Of a stretch of DNA of 64,000 nt, positions 23,099 to 35,096 are shown in pieces (within the stretch, counting starts at the first letter, position 1; the number at the start of each line of letters is the position of its first letter). Both the position numbers and the translations under genes were made by a program. The notes beneath the pieces were generated by a model, which saw only the letters and a list, made by a program, of their open reading frames with translations, was not told the DNA's origin and made no database searches. The DNA is from Artemisia argyi (Eukaryota > Streptophyta > Magnoliopsida > Asterales > Asteraceae), in contig CM060696.1 in the NCBI GenBank assembly GCA_030686995.1, positions 9,282,487 to 9,346,486 of the forward strand, written 5' to 3'.

Positions 23099-23160
23099 GC
23101 AAAAGTACCTATTTATAGGGAGGGTTTGCAGGGGTCACCCATAGACCCCGTTCTTATAGG
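21113..23160. mobile_element. Non-autonomous element with 55-bp perfect TIRs
   Basis: The first and last 55 bases (21113-21167, 23106-23160) are perfect inverted copies, starting CCTATAAGAACGGGGTC. There is no credible protein: internal open frames come from tandem repeats such as TTGTTGTGATGCTCTGCC (21476-21620) and TTTGTGATTGAGAGTTGC (three dispersed copies, 21640-21980). A block with GCGATGACGAAT ... TTATCCGAGCCTTA occurs twice (about 22232-22318, 22668-22752). Long A runs lie near the right end. The terminus is related to that of the 15906-21024 MULE, so it could be mobilised by that family. Confidence 0.7.
22170..22350. mobile_element. Short TATAAGGACGGGGGC-type element, nested
   Basis: The left end TATAAGGACGGGGGCTAT and the right end (inverse of TACAAGAACGGGGGCTAT) are inverted. 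It is about 180 bp, non-coding, and nested in the 21113-23160 element. No target duplication was found. Confidence 0.5.
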
Positions 23161-23668
23161 GCAACCCTTTTCTGTAAGAAGTACTACAAAGAAATACAAA
23201 GTCAACCTAAAACTTCATGTCACTTAACCATCGATCTTTATCCATCTTATCTAGATATCTAATCTAAATTGCATATAATGGAGAGAACCCAATCATTTTA
23301 TTAGATATATTAACATATTGATTTTAAGCAATACAAGTTGATAAGCTTGTTATACAAACAAATTTAGCACAAAAGGTTTTTCTTCCGAGCTATAGTCAGC
23401 CTTTTTATTAGAGTTAACATAAAAACCAAAACAAAACATTAACTGAAATTAAAGCATGTACCATTTACTTTTCCTCCACAATAACTTATTTCAATATAAT
23501 ACAATTATACAATTACTACTAAAAGTTGTAAATTAGTTTTCGAGGAGAATTATATTAAATACAAAATTTTTCTTATACATTAAGGGACTCATCCCCACCA
23601 TCTATCTAAAAAGAAATCAATGGTTGATATTAAAAGCATTTTAATATTTCACAATTTTTTTATAATTT

Positions 23669-24002
23669 AAATATCTATTAAACCGTTAATTGTTAAGCGA
23701 AAATAAATACCATCGCGACGAGCATTTAGTTATCTTTCTATAGACGGGCACTTTGATATACTTCGACAAAAAAATTTTTTTTTTTTGTTTTTTTCACTTT
23801 TTTTTCGTGGCCGAAAAAATCATATATGATATTACATACTATCATATATGATTTTTTCGGCCACGGAAAAAAACGTGAAAAAAACGGAAAAAAAAAATTG
23901 TCGAAAATATATCAAAGTGCCTATCTATAGAAAAATAATTAAATGCTCGTCGTAACGATATATTTTTTTTCGCTTAACGATTAATGGTTTGAAAGATATT
24001 AA
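23669..24002. mobile_element. 330-bp fold-back element
   Basis: A near-continuous inverted repeat centred at about 23836. The arms share GTTAAGCGAAAA, GACGAGCATTTA, CACTTTGATATA, CGACA, a T/A run, GTGGCCGAAAAAATCATATA. The loop is only a few bases. Transcription would give a long RNA hairpin. No gene is in it. Confidence 0.8.
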
Positions 24003-26307
24003 TATTTGCCTATTTGGAGAAAAAAAAAAGATGAAAGTGGGTTTTTTAAATTGTTGGGATTAATCTCATCCATTTGATCAAATAAAGATGTAGGAAAGAT
24101 GGAGGGGTGAAGATTAGCCCCTTGGTATGTAAAAAAAGTTTGGTCCTCAAGTGATCTTATATCTTAGTTTTGGGTAAATTGCAAAAATGGTCCGTAACGT
24201 TTCACAAAATTGCAAAAACGGGACCGAGACAAAAAGTAGCGCAAAAAAGACACCCACGTTTCACATTTTCGCAAAATCGCCACTGAGAGCCATTTTCCGT
24301 TAACTCCCGTTAGTTTTCCCGTCAGTCAAGGGTATAATCACATGAAATGATAAATATACCCCTTTAACTTCAGATACAACCCTAATTGTTTCCGCCAAAT
24401 CTTTACCAGTGCATTTTCATATTCACTGCATTTGAACGATACATATAGATCCGTATAGTTCCACTTAGATTACAGCAATCGTCCGTGCCTTTGAACGCTA
24501 CGGTAAGACACAATGCATTTTCCTCTTTAATTTCTGATGAGTGTCTAAATACTCATCATTTTATACCAATCTGAACTGCCAAAACATACAAAAACACTCA
24601 AATATGCATCATAATACTTAAAATATCTTAGAAGTGTGTTTTATATGTTTCAAATGCAAAATATGCAAAAACAGATGAAAAACGTACAAAATTTGCATAA
24701 TTGGCAGTTTCAGTCCCTCAAGTTTCAAAAGTTGTCAAATCTAGTCCCTGGTAAATCAAATAATGAAAAATATCATCAAAGGTCCTTAGGGATTCATAAG
24801 TTGTCAAGTTTAGTCCTTTAAAGATAAAAATTACAAAATGACAACTTTAGTCCCTCAAGTTTCAAAAATGTCAAAATTAGTCCTTACGGTTTTAAAAATG
24901 GAAAATTAATAAAATAAACCTTGAACTATTCTTAAATGACAAAATTGGTCCTTGTGATAACATTTTGAGAAATCACATTTTCAGTCCCTTAAAAATCCAA
25001 ATTTACAGAAATGGTCCCTGGAGTTTGAGGAATTTGCAGAAAAGGTCCCTGGGATTTAAAAAATAGAAAAAAATACATCTTTTGTCCTTGTGTTATGGTT
25101 TAATTGCAGGATTAGTCCTTGAAAGAAGTTTGGGAAACTTGCAAAATCAGTCCCTAAGTTTTGGTCAAATTGCAAATTTGGTCCTTGTTTAATACCACTA
25201 AACCAACCGGACCCTTTTTGTTATTAAATCCAAATCCAAACACAACATCCAGCCCAACCCCTAGACCCATTCCACCCTCAGCCCAGTCCACACCCTTTAT
25301 TAAATAAAACGGGCGTTGACCCGGTCAAACACCCCAATACCGCCAAACCACCACCACTATTCACCCTCCTCCTACATCCCTGCTTCCCCAGTACCAGGTG
25401 GTTTTTCCACCAGCTCACCACCCTATAGCTCACCCCCTACTCCCCCCTAACCACTCTTCCACCTCACAACCAAACCACATCAGCATTAAATGCCTTCTCC
25501 ACCTTCAAACACTCCACCTCAACCTCACATGCCCTGTTTTCATGGCTACTTGACCCAAAAGCCATGCCTAATATCCCAATTGTCTTCCTGACACCTCCAC
25601 AACAATCCACAAGCCCTTAATTGTCCTAAAAATATCTCCCTGCCACCTATTGAATTTTGGCGCCAAAACGATCCAAAGGTCAAAAATTGCTCAGAGTAAT
25701 CCAATGGCCATGAAATCAAGTGGGATATGCTCAGAAGGTGCCCCTAAACCCTAATGTACCTCTATAAAAGGAAAAAGATGGAGTAGAGAAGACTATCTAG
25801 TTAATTTTCAATATTTGTATGTCGAATGTACTAGTTTTTTAATTCCAGTGTATCTTAAGCTTTCAAGTATCTTGTTTAATGTTTTTCAGTGTATTGTGAA
25901 ATCTTTTAAGTAATCAAATTCAAGTTTGTGTTTCTATCTCAGTTTATGCAAGTTTAAATTTATATAAAAAATCTCAATAGTCTCTAATAGTGTTTGTAGT
26001 GGATGGTACGGATCAATAAACACATATAAGCTCCCAATAAGTTCAAATAAGCTTTTAGTAACTTACTAATCAGTATAAGATAAACAATTCCAAAAATACA
26101 AAATTGGTCAATGAAGGTCAACTGTGGCAATTGGTTTTGATTTCTGGGATTCAGAGTGATTTGGAAGCTTAAGGAAGTTTTGGAGTTTGGTTTAGATCCT
26201 CAGGGAGGAAATAGGATTGTTCTTGGTTCATGGTTTGAGCAGGAAAGCACCTTGTGGGCCTATCAGCTGCACACGGTTGACTGGTTGGTTTGGGAGGAGT
26301 CAAAATT

Positions 26308-26325
26308 TGGCGCCGCTGCCGGGGA
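26308..26325 (+). other. Gypsy primer binding site
   Basis: TGGCGCCGCTGCCGGGGA, five bases after the inner LTR end; the TGGCGCCG...GGGGA type is that of Athila-like elements (tRNA-Asp class). A second copy occupies 46569-46586 in the right terminal repeat. Confidence 0.8.
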
Positions 26326-26928
26326 GGTTGTTGCGTATTTCAAAACGGTTTAAGTTTAGTGGTTTTCAAAAACCCCCCTGTACAAATATCACCACTTTGT
26401 AAATTTTTAAGAAAATCAAAATCATATCTGAAAAAGTTCATTAACATTTCTCCTGAAGTGTTAACAATACCAAACAAATCATAAACAACAAAACAAACTG
26501 TGAAGTTAAATTACTTCGTTATCTTTAAGATTACAACTTATACAGTTGGTTTAAGGTAAGTTCTGACATTAAATTGCGAACTGAAGAGGAATCCATTTAT
26601 TTCCTCCCGCCGATCTGCGAGTAATCTTAAAGGAACGATTTCGGTTAACGAATCAGTTCCAAAAATATTTTCCAAGTTTTTTCACCCATACACGAAAAGC
26701 CAAAAACATTTTACTGTGAATATAATTACATAAAAGTTTACCACCGCAAACCAAGGCAGAACACCTACCAACTGGGGTGTGAACATAATAAGTTCCCAAA
26801 CCTAAGATTAAAAACTTACCATTGTATCATTGTGAATAGTGTACCTTTTTTAAAGGAGCTGTTCATTTGTGATTATTGGGTTTAAGTTCACTGTAGTTTT
26901 GCCTCTATCTTGTGTTGAAAACTAATTT

Positions 26929-27180
26929 TTGTGCATGCGCACTCGTTCACAAACAAAGAATAAAAAGAAGAAAAACGTACCCGAGTTACGTACTGTTGAA
27001 GAAGAACACACAATAAAAATGAACGACGAGCCCCCATTCCTTCCCAAGGATGAACCAGTTCCTGACACCCGAACTATGGAGGAACTGTGTCAACCTACCA
27101 TGCAAGGGAGGGGTGGACCAATTGTACCACTCATTCTCCTAATCGTTCCAAAATACAATTTCAATCTCGTTGGGATTTAA
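26929..27180 (+). pseudogene. N-terminal fragment of Gypsy gag
   Basis: An 83-codon frame starting MRTRSQTKNKKKKN (third codon) and containing TMEELCQPTMQGRGGPI, the usual start of Athila-type gag. Homology stops at GGPI, where foreign sequence begins (about 27124), and the ORF ends shortly after. The rest of gag resumes at about 29344. An almost identical fragment is in the right terminal repeat at 47191-47442. Confidence 0.75.
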
Positions 27181-27424
27181 CGACCCGGGGATTTCCCTAT
27201 ATTTCCACGGTCAATAAAAACTTGCACTTTCTCCCAGGTGGGCCTATCAGCTGCACACGGTTGACTGGTTGGTTTGGGAGGAGTCAACCGTGTGCAGCTG
27301 ATAGTCCCACCTGGGAGAAAGTGCAAGTTATTATTGACCGTGGAAATATAGGGAAATCTCCGGGTCATTAAATCCCATCGAGATTGAAATTGTATTTTGG
27401 AACGATTAGGAGAATGAGTGGTAC
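27124..27424. repeat. 301-bp palindrome at the terminal-repeat/internal junction
   Basis: The arms 27124-27265 and 27283-27424 are inverted with only about five or six mismatches; the loop is 17 bases around TGGTTGGTTTGGGAGGA. The junction of terminal repeat and internal region (27286) falls inside the palindrome. The right terminal repeat contains only the left arm. Confidence 0.85.
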
Positions 27425-29344
27425 TGAGGACAGTAACAAAAATGATATGAGGGATGATTACACTACTGATTGCTTAGTATTTAGATAATATGAAAATATA
27501 TAAACAATAACAGAGATACAAGTAAAAGCACAAATAAGAAAATCAGATAACAGACAGAGACAAGTGGTATTTAACAAGTTACAAACTACAGGGGGTAAAA
27601 GTGAAACTTTTTAAAACTAAAAATTAAAAAGAAATTGAAAATGAAAATGAAATTATAAAAGTGATTATTTTAATATTTAAATATTATTTAATTAATTAAA
27701 ACTATTTAATAAGTAAATTAAACCTAAGTTAATTTAACTAAAAATTATAAATACTACAAATTAAACTAAAAACTTGTAAAAATAATTTCTAAACCTTAAT
27801 TAAAACTTGAAGAAAGTATAAAAAATTAAAATAAATATTTTTGTCTTTTTATGAGTTTTCTATTAATTAAAAACTATTTAACTTAATTAAACTAATTAAA
27901 CTATTTTAAATTACTTTTAATACTAAATTACCTTAGAAAATTATGATAAAATTTATAAAACTATTTAACCATTACAGGAATCCTAAAAAATTATAAAAAG
28001 TTGCTAAAAATTATATTTAAGCTAATTGACTAATTAATTACTTATTAATTAATTTAAATCTAATTTAATTAAATTAAATAGGAAAATTAGAAAATGGACA
28101 GTAGAAATTATGAAACTATTTTTTAAAAGTCTTAACTACTTTATAAAACTTATGAAAAATATAAAATTATACTGTTGTTAATTAAAATTAAAGAAAACTA
28201 ATTAATTACTAATATTACCTATTTAATTATTTAAACTACTTTTAAATCTAATAAATAGTAAACAGATTAGGAAAATTCTAAGAAAATTATTTTAACTACT
28301 TAAAGGTACTAAGAAATTATTAAAATTATAAAATTGGAAAAGTGCTTATTAATAAGCTAAGATGAAAATTAAATAGATAATTTCTATTAAATAGAAGCTA
28401 TCACTATAATTAAAGTTGGCTTTTTCTGGGTTTTTCTTTTATAAAACTATTTAAATACTTAAATAATGAAACTTTTACAAAGACAACTAATTTATAAATC
28501 AAGAATAAGCACTGTAAGTGCTTATTACCCTAGACAGTTGACTATGGTTGACCACACAAAGAAATAAGCTAAATTGGAATTATGTGGGGTCCACACTGGT
28601 TAAGCCAGGTTCACCTAAGTTACTTGAACTTATTTAAACTAGATTTGATGAGATAAGCTCATGGGATAAGCTAAAAAGCTAAAATAAGCAACTGCTTATT
28701 GGGTTTCTGGGTCAGAAATGGGACAGACTTTGGGGTGGATTCCAAGTGGGGTCCACTTGTTTCTAGGTCAACCAAAGGGTCAAACCTTGTACCCTGGTAG
28801 GAGGGGGGTTGTCTAAACCAAGAATGAACCACTAAGGCCCAATGAGTTGGCCACAATCAACCACCAAAGTGGTGGTGGTGGAATGGTGGTCTGTGTAGCA
28901 GGGGAGCTTCTTCCCCTGCAAGTGTTTTTGGATGAGCTTATCTTGCACAAAAAAAATCTTAAAAATGAAACAGATGTATGAAACTAAAGTTAAGCTGGTA
29001 GGTTATACTCACAACAAAATTCAGACCCTAGATCATAACACAAAAATCACCAATATTCATGCCATTTTGGAGATTTTCTGCACAAGCACTTGTTGACTTT
29101 TTCTACTTTTTAGCTAAATTGACTTATGTGAAGTTTGATTGATCCTAGATGATTATATATTTTATAAAAAACTTAAGTAAGGCTAATTTAGGCTTAAGCT
29201 ACTAGTAACAAGCTTATGTGAGTATTTATGGTACTCAAAACATCACACAGTTAACTGTGTGGTGTTGATTCATGTAATTTTGACTTTTGGTTTATGAGAC
29301 CACAATTTTATGCCTTAAATATCCTAAATTTCACCACTCACTAT
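27425..29344. other. AT-rich foreign segment interrupting gag
   Basis: Gag homology breaks at GGPI (about 27123) and resumes with GATDFGLKHH (about 29342), so about 2.2 kb is inserted; ATTG is found at both edges and may be a short target duplication. The segment 27540-28520 is extremely AT-rich with no ORF. The rest resembles noncoding retroelement or gene-flank DNA. I cannot assign the family. Confidence 0.5.
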
Positions 29345-29375
29345 TGGAGCCACGGATTTTGGATTAAAACACCAC

Positions 29376-30557
29376 ATGATACAACAAGTCCAGAATACGT
29401 GCCAGTTCCACGGATTGCAGGGTGAAGATGCTAACAAACATCTAGACAAATTTTTAACTGTCACCCAAAGCATGAAACAAAATGGCGTCACCGATGACGG
29501 CCTACGTTTGTACCTTTTTCCCTATTCACTCACTCATCATGCGACTTCATGGTTCGATCGACTTCCAAAGAATTCGATCCACACTTTTGATGAGATGATC
29601 ACTAAATTTCTGGCCAAGTACTTTCCACCATCTATGGTCACAAAGCTGAGGAATGATATCAGCAACTTCAGACAGCTTCCCGAAGAGTCCTTATTTGAGG
29701 CATGGGAACGCTACAAACTTGCTATTGATAGGTGTCCTAATCACAACATGCTTCTTGTTACCATTATTGATACCTTTTATAATGGTTTGACACTCCGTCA
29801 TCGTGACACCATCAATGCTGCTGCTGGGGGCACCTTTATGAAAAGGACCCCTGAAGAGTGCTATGACTTAATCGAAAACATGACTGCCCATCATAATTTT
29901 TGGGACTCCTCTGCTGAGAGGAACGACTCATTTAAGTCAGACACTCCGGCAAGCAATGAAATATCCATCCTAGCTAAAAAGCTGGATGATTTGTCTACAG
30001 CAGTTTTGCGTATCCATCAGACAAATCATAATCAGGTCAAAGTTGTTAACCCAAGTTGTGAAACTTGCGGTGGTCCACATCCTTACACAGAGTGCCCAGC
30101 CTCCGGTGGCTCGGCTCGTGAAAACGTGTATGCAGCTCAAGGTTCCTATAATACGGGAGGTAATTCTTACCAACCGCAAGGAGATCGAAACCTTTTGAGC
30201 TACCGATCTAATAACTACATCGGACCACCAGGGTTTAATCAGTCCCAGAACCAAAATGGTCAAAACAGAAACCAAAACTTTAACCAGAATCAGAACCAGA
30301 ACCGAATGACCAAGGTTATAACAACCAAGGGAATTTCAACCCTGGTCAAAACCAGGTTCAACAAAATCAGAACCAAGGGAATTATAACCGAAATCAAGGT
30401 CAGAACAATTACCCACAGGGTAATTTTCAACAACAAAATCACTTCCAGGGTAATAACAATCAGCAACATGGGAATTTCCAGAACAATCGGGCTCAAAATT
30501 TTCCAAACCAAAATCAAGCCATTGTTCCAACTGGACCATCACATGATGAGTTATTAA
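29376..30557 (+). pseudogene. Gypsy gag body (capsid/nucleocapsid)
   Basis: Seen: retrotrans_gag-type sequence with TSWFDRLPKNSIHTFDEM and FLAKYFPPS, followed by a zinc-knuckle remnant CETCGGPHPYTEC (CCHC spacing) and an Asn/Gln-rich tail. After about 30301 this frame gives unrelated residues, while the Asn/Gln-rich tail continues in the next frame and runs into pol; a single-base loss near 30301 explains this. The N-terminus is cut off by the insertion described above. Assembly of virus-like particles would be the normal role; this copy cannot make a full protein. Confidence 0.8.
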
Positions 30558-30565
30558 AACAGTTT

Positions 30566-33500
30566 ATGAAATCCCAAGAAGAACTGAACAAAATGCTGGT
30601 TAGTCAAATATCTAATTTGCAGAAGTCTTTAAATGATCGACCCTCGGGCTCAGGTACTACTTTACCTAGCAACACGATCGCTAATCCGAGGGGCGATGTA
30701 AAGGCGATCACCACAAGAAGTGGAGTTTCTTACCAAGGACCTACAGCTCCTTCTACCTCTTCTCCTATCCCTGTAGAGGAATGTGAAACTGAGGATACTA
30801 CGGATACGGTACTTCCTAATAATAACGGAGGTACCAATGACATCCCTCCTCCAGTTATCCCGGTCCCGACTCCCCCTAAAAGAGTCATGTTTGAAACTAC
30901 CGAAAGTCCTGTTGAAAATCCAAAAGCCAACCCAAAACCAACAATTCCATATCCTTCACGATTGCAAGACCAGAAGCTCCGTGAAAAAGCTAATCATCAG
31001 ATGGAAAAATTCTTTCAGATTTTTCAAGAACTACACTTCGATATTAGTTTTGCGGATGCTCTTCTTTTAATGCCCAAATTCGCATCGACAATAAAAAACC
31101 TGTTGAGCAATAAAGAAAAACTGTTTGAGATGGCACGAACTCCACTTAATGAGAACTGCTCTGCAGTTCTGTTAAAACAACTTCCCGAAAAGCTAGGAGA
31201 CCCCGGGAGATTCCTAATACCAAGTATTTTCCCTGGGATGGTTGAATGTTTTGCCTTGGCCGATCTTGGTGCAAGCATCAACTTAATGCCTCACTCAGTT
31301 TGGAAAAAGCTCTCTCTTCAGGCACTTAGTCCCACATGCATGACTCTCGAGCTTGCAGACCATTCAATTTCACGTCCCCTCGGTATTGCCGAGGACGTAT
31401 TTGTGAGAGTGGGAAAGTTCCATTTTCCGGCAGACTTTGTCGTTGTTGATTTCGATGCAGATCCAAGAGTTCCTCTCATTCTTAGGAGGGGATTATTAAG
31501 AACGGGACGTGCATTAATCGATGTTTTCGATGAGGAAATCACGTTACGAGTTGGCAATGAAGCGATAACGTTCAACCTTGATCAAACCTCGAGATACTCC
31601 TCGAATTATGATGCTGAATCGGTCAACCGAATTGATGTCATTAACATTGCATCCGAGGAGTATGCTCAGGAATTCCTTGGATTCGCTGATAATTCTATGA
31701 GTGGCAATCCCACTACTTCTTCTGATCCCATAATCGCAAATTCTTCTCCTTCCCTCACTCCGTTTGAGGGAAGTGATTTCGTCCTTGAGGAATTAGAGGC
31801 CTTTCTCAAAAGTGATTCAGTTCCCGAAGGAATTGATTACCAAGAGATTGACCCGGAGAGGGATATACTTCTCCTTGAGAAGTTATTGAACAAAGATCCT
31901 TCTCCCATTCCTGTTCTACCTCCACAACTTCATAAAGCGGAAGTCAAATATGTTGAGAAAAATGATGATTTCCCCGAGGTTGAACTTAAGGACCTGCCTC
32001 CTCATCTAGAATATGCATTCTTGGAAGGTAACGATAAGTTACCGGTCATTATTGCAAAAGACTTAAAGGATGAGGAGAAAACCGCGCTGCTTAAGGTTTT
32101 AAAGTCCCACATGCAAGCAATTGCTTGGAAGCTCTCAGACATAAAGGGTATTAACCCGGATTTTTGTACACACAAAATCCTAATGGAAGAGGACTTTAAG
32201 CCTGCCGTGCAGCATCAAAGAAGGGTAAATCCAAAAATCCACGAAGTTATAAAAGCAGAAGTTATCAAACTTCTTGATGCGGGATTGATTTACCCTATAT
32301 CAGATAGTCCTTGGGTTAGCCTAATACATTGTGTTCCAAAAAAGGGTGGCATTACGGTTATCACAAATGAGGACAACGAGTTGATACCAACTCGTTTGGG
32401 TACAGGGTGGCGAGTATGTATTGATTACAGAAAGCTTAACGAAGCCACCCGCAAAGACCATTTTCCTCTGCCCTTTATGGATCAAATGCTCGAAAAACTA
32501 GCGGGGAATGGGTATTATTGCTTCCTCGACGGCTTCTCGGGTTACTTCAAAATTCCCATTGATCCACAGGATCAAGACAAGACTACCTTCACATGCCCTT
32601 ACGGAACATTTGCCTATCGCCACATGCCTTTTGGGTTATGCAATGCTCCGGGCACTTTCCAGAGGTGCATGATGGCTATTTTCCATGACATGATCGGAAA
32701 AACCATGGAGGTATTCATGGATGACTTCTCAGTCGTCGGGAATTCTTTCGACTCATGCCTCTCCCATTTAGAAAAAATGCTTCAACGTTGTGAAAACACT
32801 AATCTTTGTCTAAACTGGGAGAAGAGCCATTTTATGGTTAAGGAGGGCATTGTCCTCGGCCATAAAATTTCAAAAAATGGGATTGAGGTCGATAAGGCCA
32901 AAATTGATGTTATTTCTAAACTGCCTCATCCCACCACTGTTAAAGGAATAAGGAGTTTTCTAAGCCATGCCGGGTTCTATCGGAGATTCATACAGGATTT
33001 CTCTAAAATAGCCCGGCCCATGACTCATCTTCTTGAAAAGGATGCTCCTTTTATCTTTTCCCCCGAGTGCATCGAAGCTTTTTCTACTTTAAAGAAAAGA
33101 CTTACCGAAGCACCGATCCTTGTTGCCCCCGACTGGGACTTACCCTTTGAACTTATGTGCGATGCTAGCGATTATGCTATTGGTGCAGTTCTGGGGCAAC
33201 GCAAAACCAAACATTTCCAGCCAATACACTACGCAAGTAAGACCATGAATGAGGCTCAAACACACTATACCACCACAGAAAAAGAATTATTAGCTGTGGT
33301 ATATGCCTTTGAAAAATTTCGGTCTTACTTAATCTTAACCAAAAGCGTGGTGTATACGGACCATTCGGCTTTGAAATACCTGTTCACTAAACAGGACGCA
33401 AAGCCAAGACTGCTCCGATGGGTCCTGCTCCTTCAAGAATTTGATATTCTCATAAGAGATAAAAAAGGAGCAGAGAACCTTGCAGCTGATCACTTGTCCC

Positions 33501-33727
33501 GGTTAGAAAATCCTCATCAGGATATTCTCGAGAGAAAAGAAATTAATGAAACTTTTCCTCTGGAGACTCTAAATCTAATCTCTACCCGGGATGATTCCAA
33601 TACCCCATGGTTTGCCGACTTTGCAAATTACCGTGCGGGAAATTTTGTTGTGAAAGGGATTTCGTCCCAACAGAAAAGAAAATTCTTTAAAGATGTTGAC
33701 ATAAATAATGTCTTAAAACATTGTTAG
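30566..33727 (+). pseudogene. Gypsy pol: protease, reverse transcriptase, RNase H
   Basis: A 1053-codon frame. Aspartic protease at ADLGASINLM (Asp about residue 233), reverse transcriptase with catalytic FMDD (residues 717-720, the usual YxDD box), RNase H with ELMCDASDYAIGAVLG (Asp about 866) and YTDHSALKYL. The true frame opens further upstream in the gag tail. The integrase is not reached, because the Copia element inserted at 33694; the last dozen residues are read from the Copia LTR. Integrase resumes at 42587. The domain order PR-RT-RH-IN is that of Ty3/Gypsy. Confidence 0.9.
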
Positions 33728-35028
33728 CATATTAACAATGTCTCTATGTTTTGATAATTACAAAGCATAAACTCATTAATCTAAAACTTATGACGTAAAC
33801 AAGTTTTTAGTGCTTAATATTTGTCTTTGCTTCCATATCACTTAACGTATGAATAAACAAAGGGTTTATTACATTTCATGATCAAAGGAAATTTTTCTAA
33901 TCACTAGAATTTTTATAAAATGTATTAAACATCTTATATCTTTTACAAAATTACTTTTGGAATTAAAAGAATATGTTTAATTCATTATAAATATATGATT
34001 TCAAATTTCCAACCAAAAATGGCAAATTCTATCCAGAAAAATATTCCCCACTAAAAGACAAGAAAAAACAACGTTCTGAAATGGGCGGCCCCCTTAATTC
34101 CTTAGGCGGCCCCCTTAAACATTAAGGGGACCGGCCACTAATTAAGGGGACCGGCCACACTCCAGAACAGTGTTTTTCTCCCCTTTAAATACTGGATCAG
34201 TTCACATTTTTTCCTCACCTTTTGCACTTCTAAACTTTCTGATCTAGATCTATTTCTCTATTCTCTCATCCTTTGATCATAAGTGTATATATTCTTTGTT
34301 TCAAAGTGATCCAATTTCCATCCTCTCAAGTGCAAGAGAAGAATACTTCTTTCTTCCTAGACAAGAAGTATTACAACTTGTTGTGATCTCCACATCCAAG
34401 TTGTTGGTGTATCATCAAGATTATTTACATATTCTTTGTGAAGATTGTTGTGAATATTTGCTTGTAGATAGTTGTGTTAGATATAGATTGTGTGATTAGT
34501 TGATAGCTTGGTGTGAAGAAGAAAAACTAGGAAATCTATTGGTGTGAAGAAGATAGAGTTGAAGTAGCTAGTTGTGAAGTAGATTGATTTGAAGAAGGTG
34601 TGTAGAAGTTGTGACTTAGGTGTGAAGGTGTTGTGGTGTGATTATTGGTGTGTAAATTGGTGTGTAGATTGGTGTGTATATTGGTGTGTAAATTGGTGTG
34701 TAAGGTTTTCTCCGCCATAAGGGAGCTTGTTGATATAGTGAAGAAAACTCTCGAGTTAGGTGCTCGGGGAGTGGAGTAGGGCAAGGAAGGTGTCTTTGTA
34801 GCCGAACCACTATAAATCTCTTGTCTCGCGGTTCGATCTTTCCATCGCTTACTTATTTCATTACTTATCATTGTTATATATTTCGTATTGATATTTGTTT
34901 GTATTGTGCAATACTTGAGATCACATACTATCGAATCTAAGTTTTAAAAATTAAGAAAACACTAAAACTATTTTTACAACTAATTAAAAAGACGTAAAAC
35001 TATTCAACCCCCCTTCTAGTTTCCCACA
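33694..35028 (+). repeat. Copia 5' LTR
   Basis: TGTTGACA...CCCACA, 1335 bp. At 34084-34158 it has two CGGCCCCCTTAA words followed by two inverted TTAAGGGGACCGGCC words. A minisatellite of ATTGGTGTGTAA units (about 34640-34703) has one 12-bp unit fewer than the 3' LTR, which accounts for the whole length difference. Confidence 0.9.
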
Positions 35029-35030
35029 AT

Positions 35031-35044
35031 TGGTATCAGGAGCC
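35031..35044 (+). other. Copia primer binding site
   Basis: TGGTATCAGGAGCC, complementary to the initiator tRNA-Met 3' end except for an extra G relative to the usual TGGTATCAGAGC. It follows two bases after the LTR. Confidence 0.8.
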
Positions 35045-35096
35045 ACGTCTAGCAAGAATTTTAAAATATATTGTATTTTAAAACTTGTAACGATCT

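Larger units (their letters stand above)
24535..27286 (+). repeat. 5' terminal repeat of the Gypsy element (LTR + PBS + gag start + LTR end)
   Basis: 2752 bp, almost identical to 44796-47548. Inside it, 24535-26302 (1768 bp) is the ordinary LTR, TG...CA. It is followed by the PBS at 26308, a leader, a gag N-terminal ORF, and then a 49-bp copy of the LTR 3' end (27238-27286). The promoter part includes CTATAAAAGG near 25763. Confidence 0.8.

Noticed and set aside
15906..23160. One 7.3-kb MULE from the first TATAAGG terminus to the last TATAAGA terminus
   Set aside because: The ends are similar but not the same family, inner copies pair better with each other, and no 9-bp duplication was found for this span. 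It remains possible.
26156..26484. Three overlapping short frames near the end of the Gypsy LTR, repeated at 46417-46745
   Set aside because: They lie in the LTR end, PBS and leader; the repetition reflects LTR duplication, not coding.
27180..29342. Possible splicing of the gag N-terminus to the gag body, avoiding the inserted segment
   Set aside because: The candidate donor and acceptor positions do not keep the frame, and the insertion has short direct repeats at the edges, so insertion is the simpler reading.
34296..34871. Frames in the Copia LTR with HTNLHTNIHTN-like repeats
   Set aside because: The protein repeat is a translation of the 12-bp LTR minisatellite.
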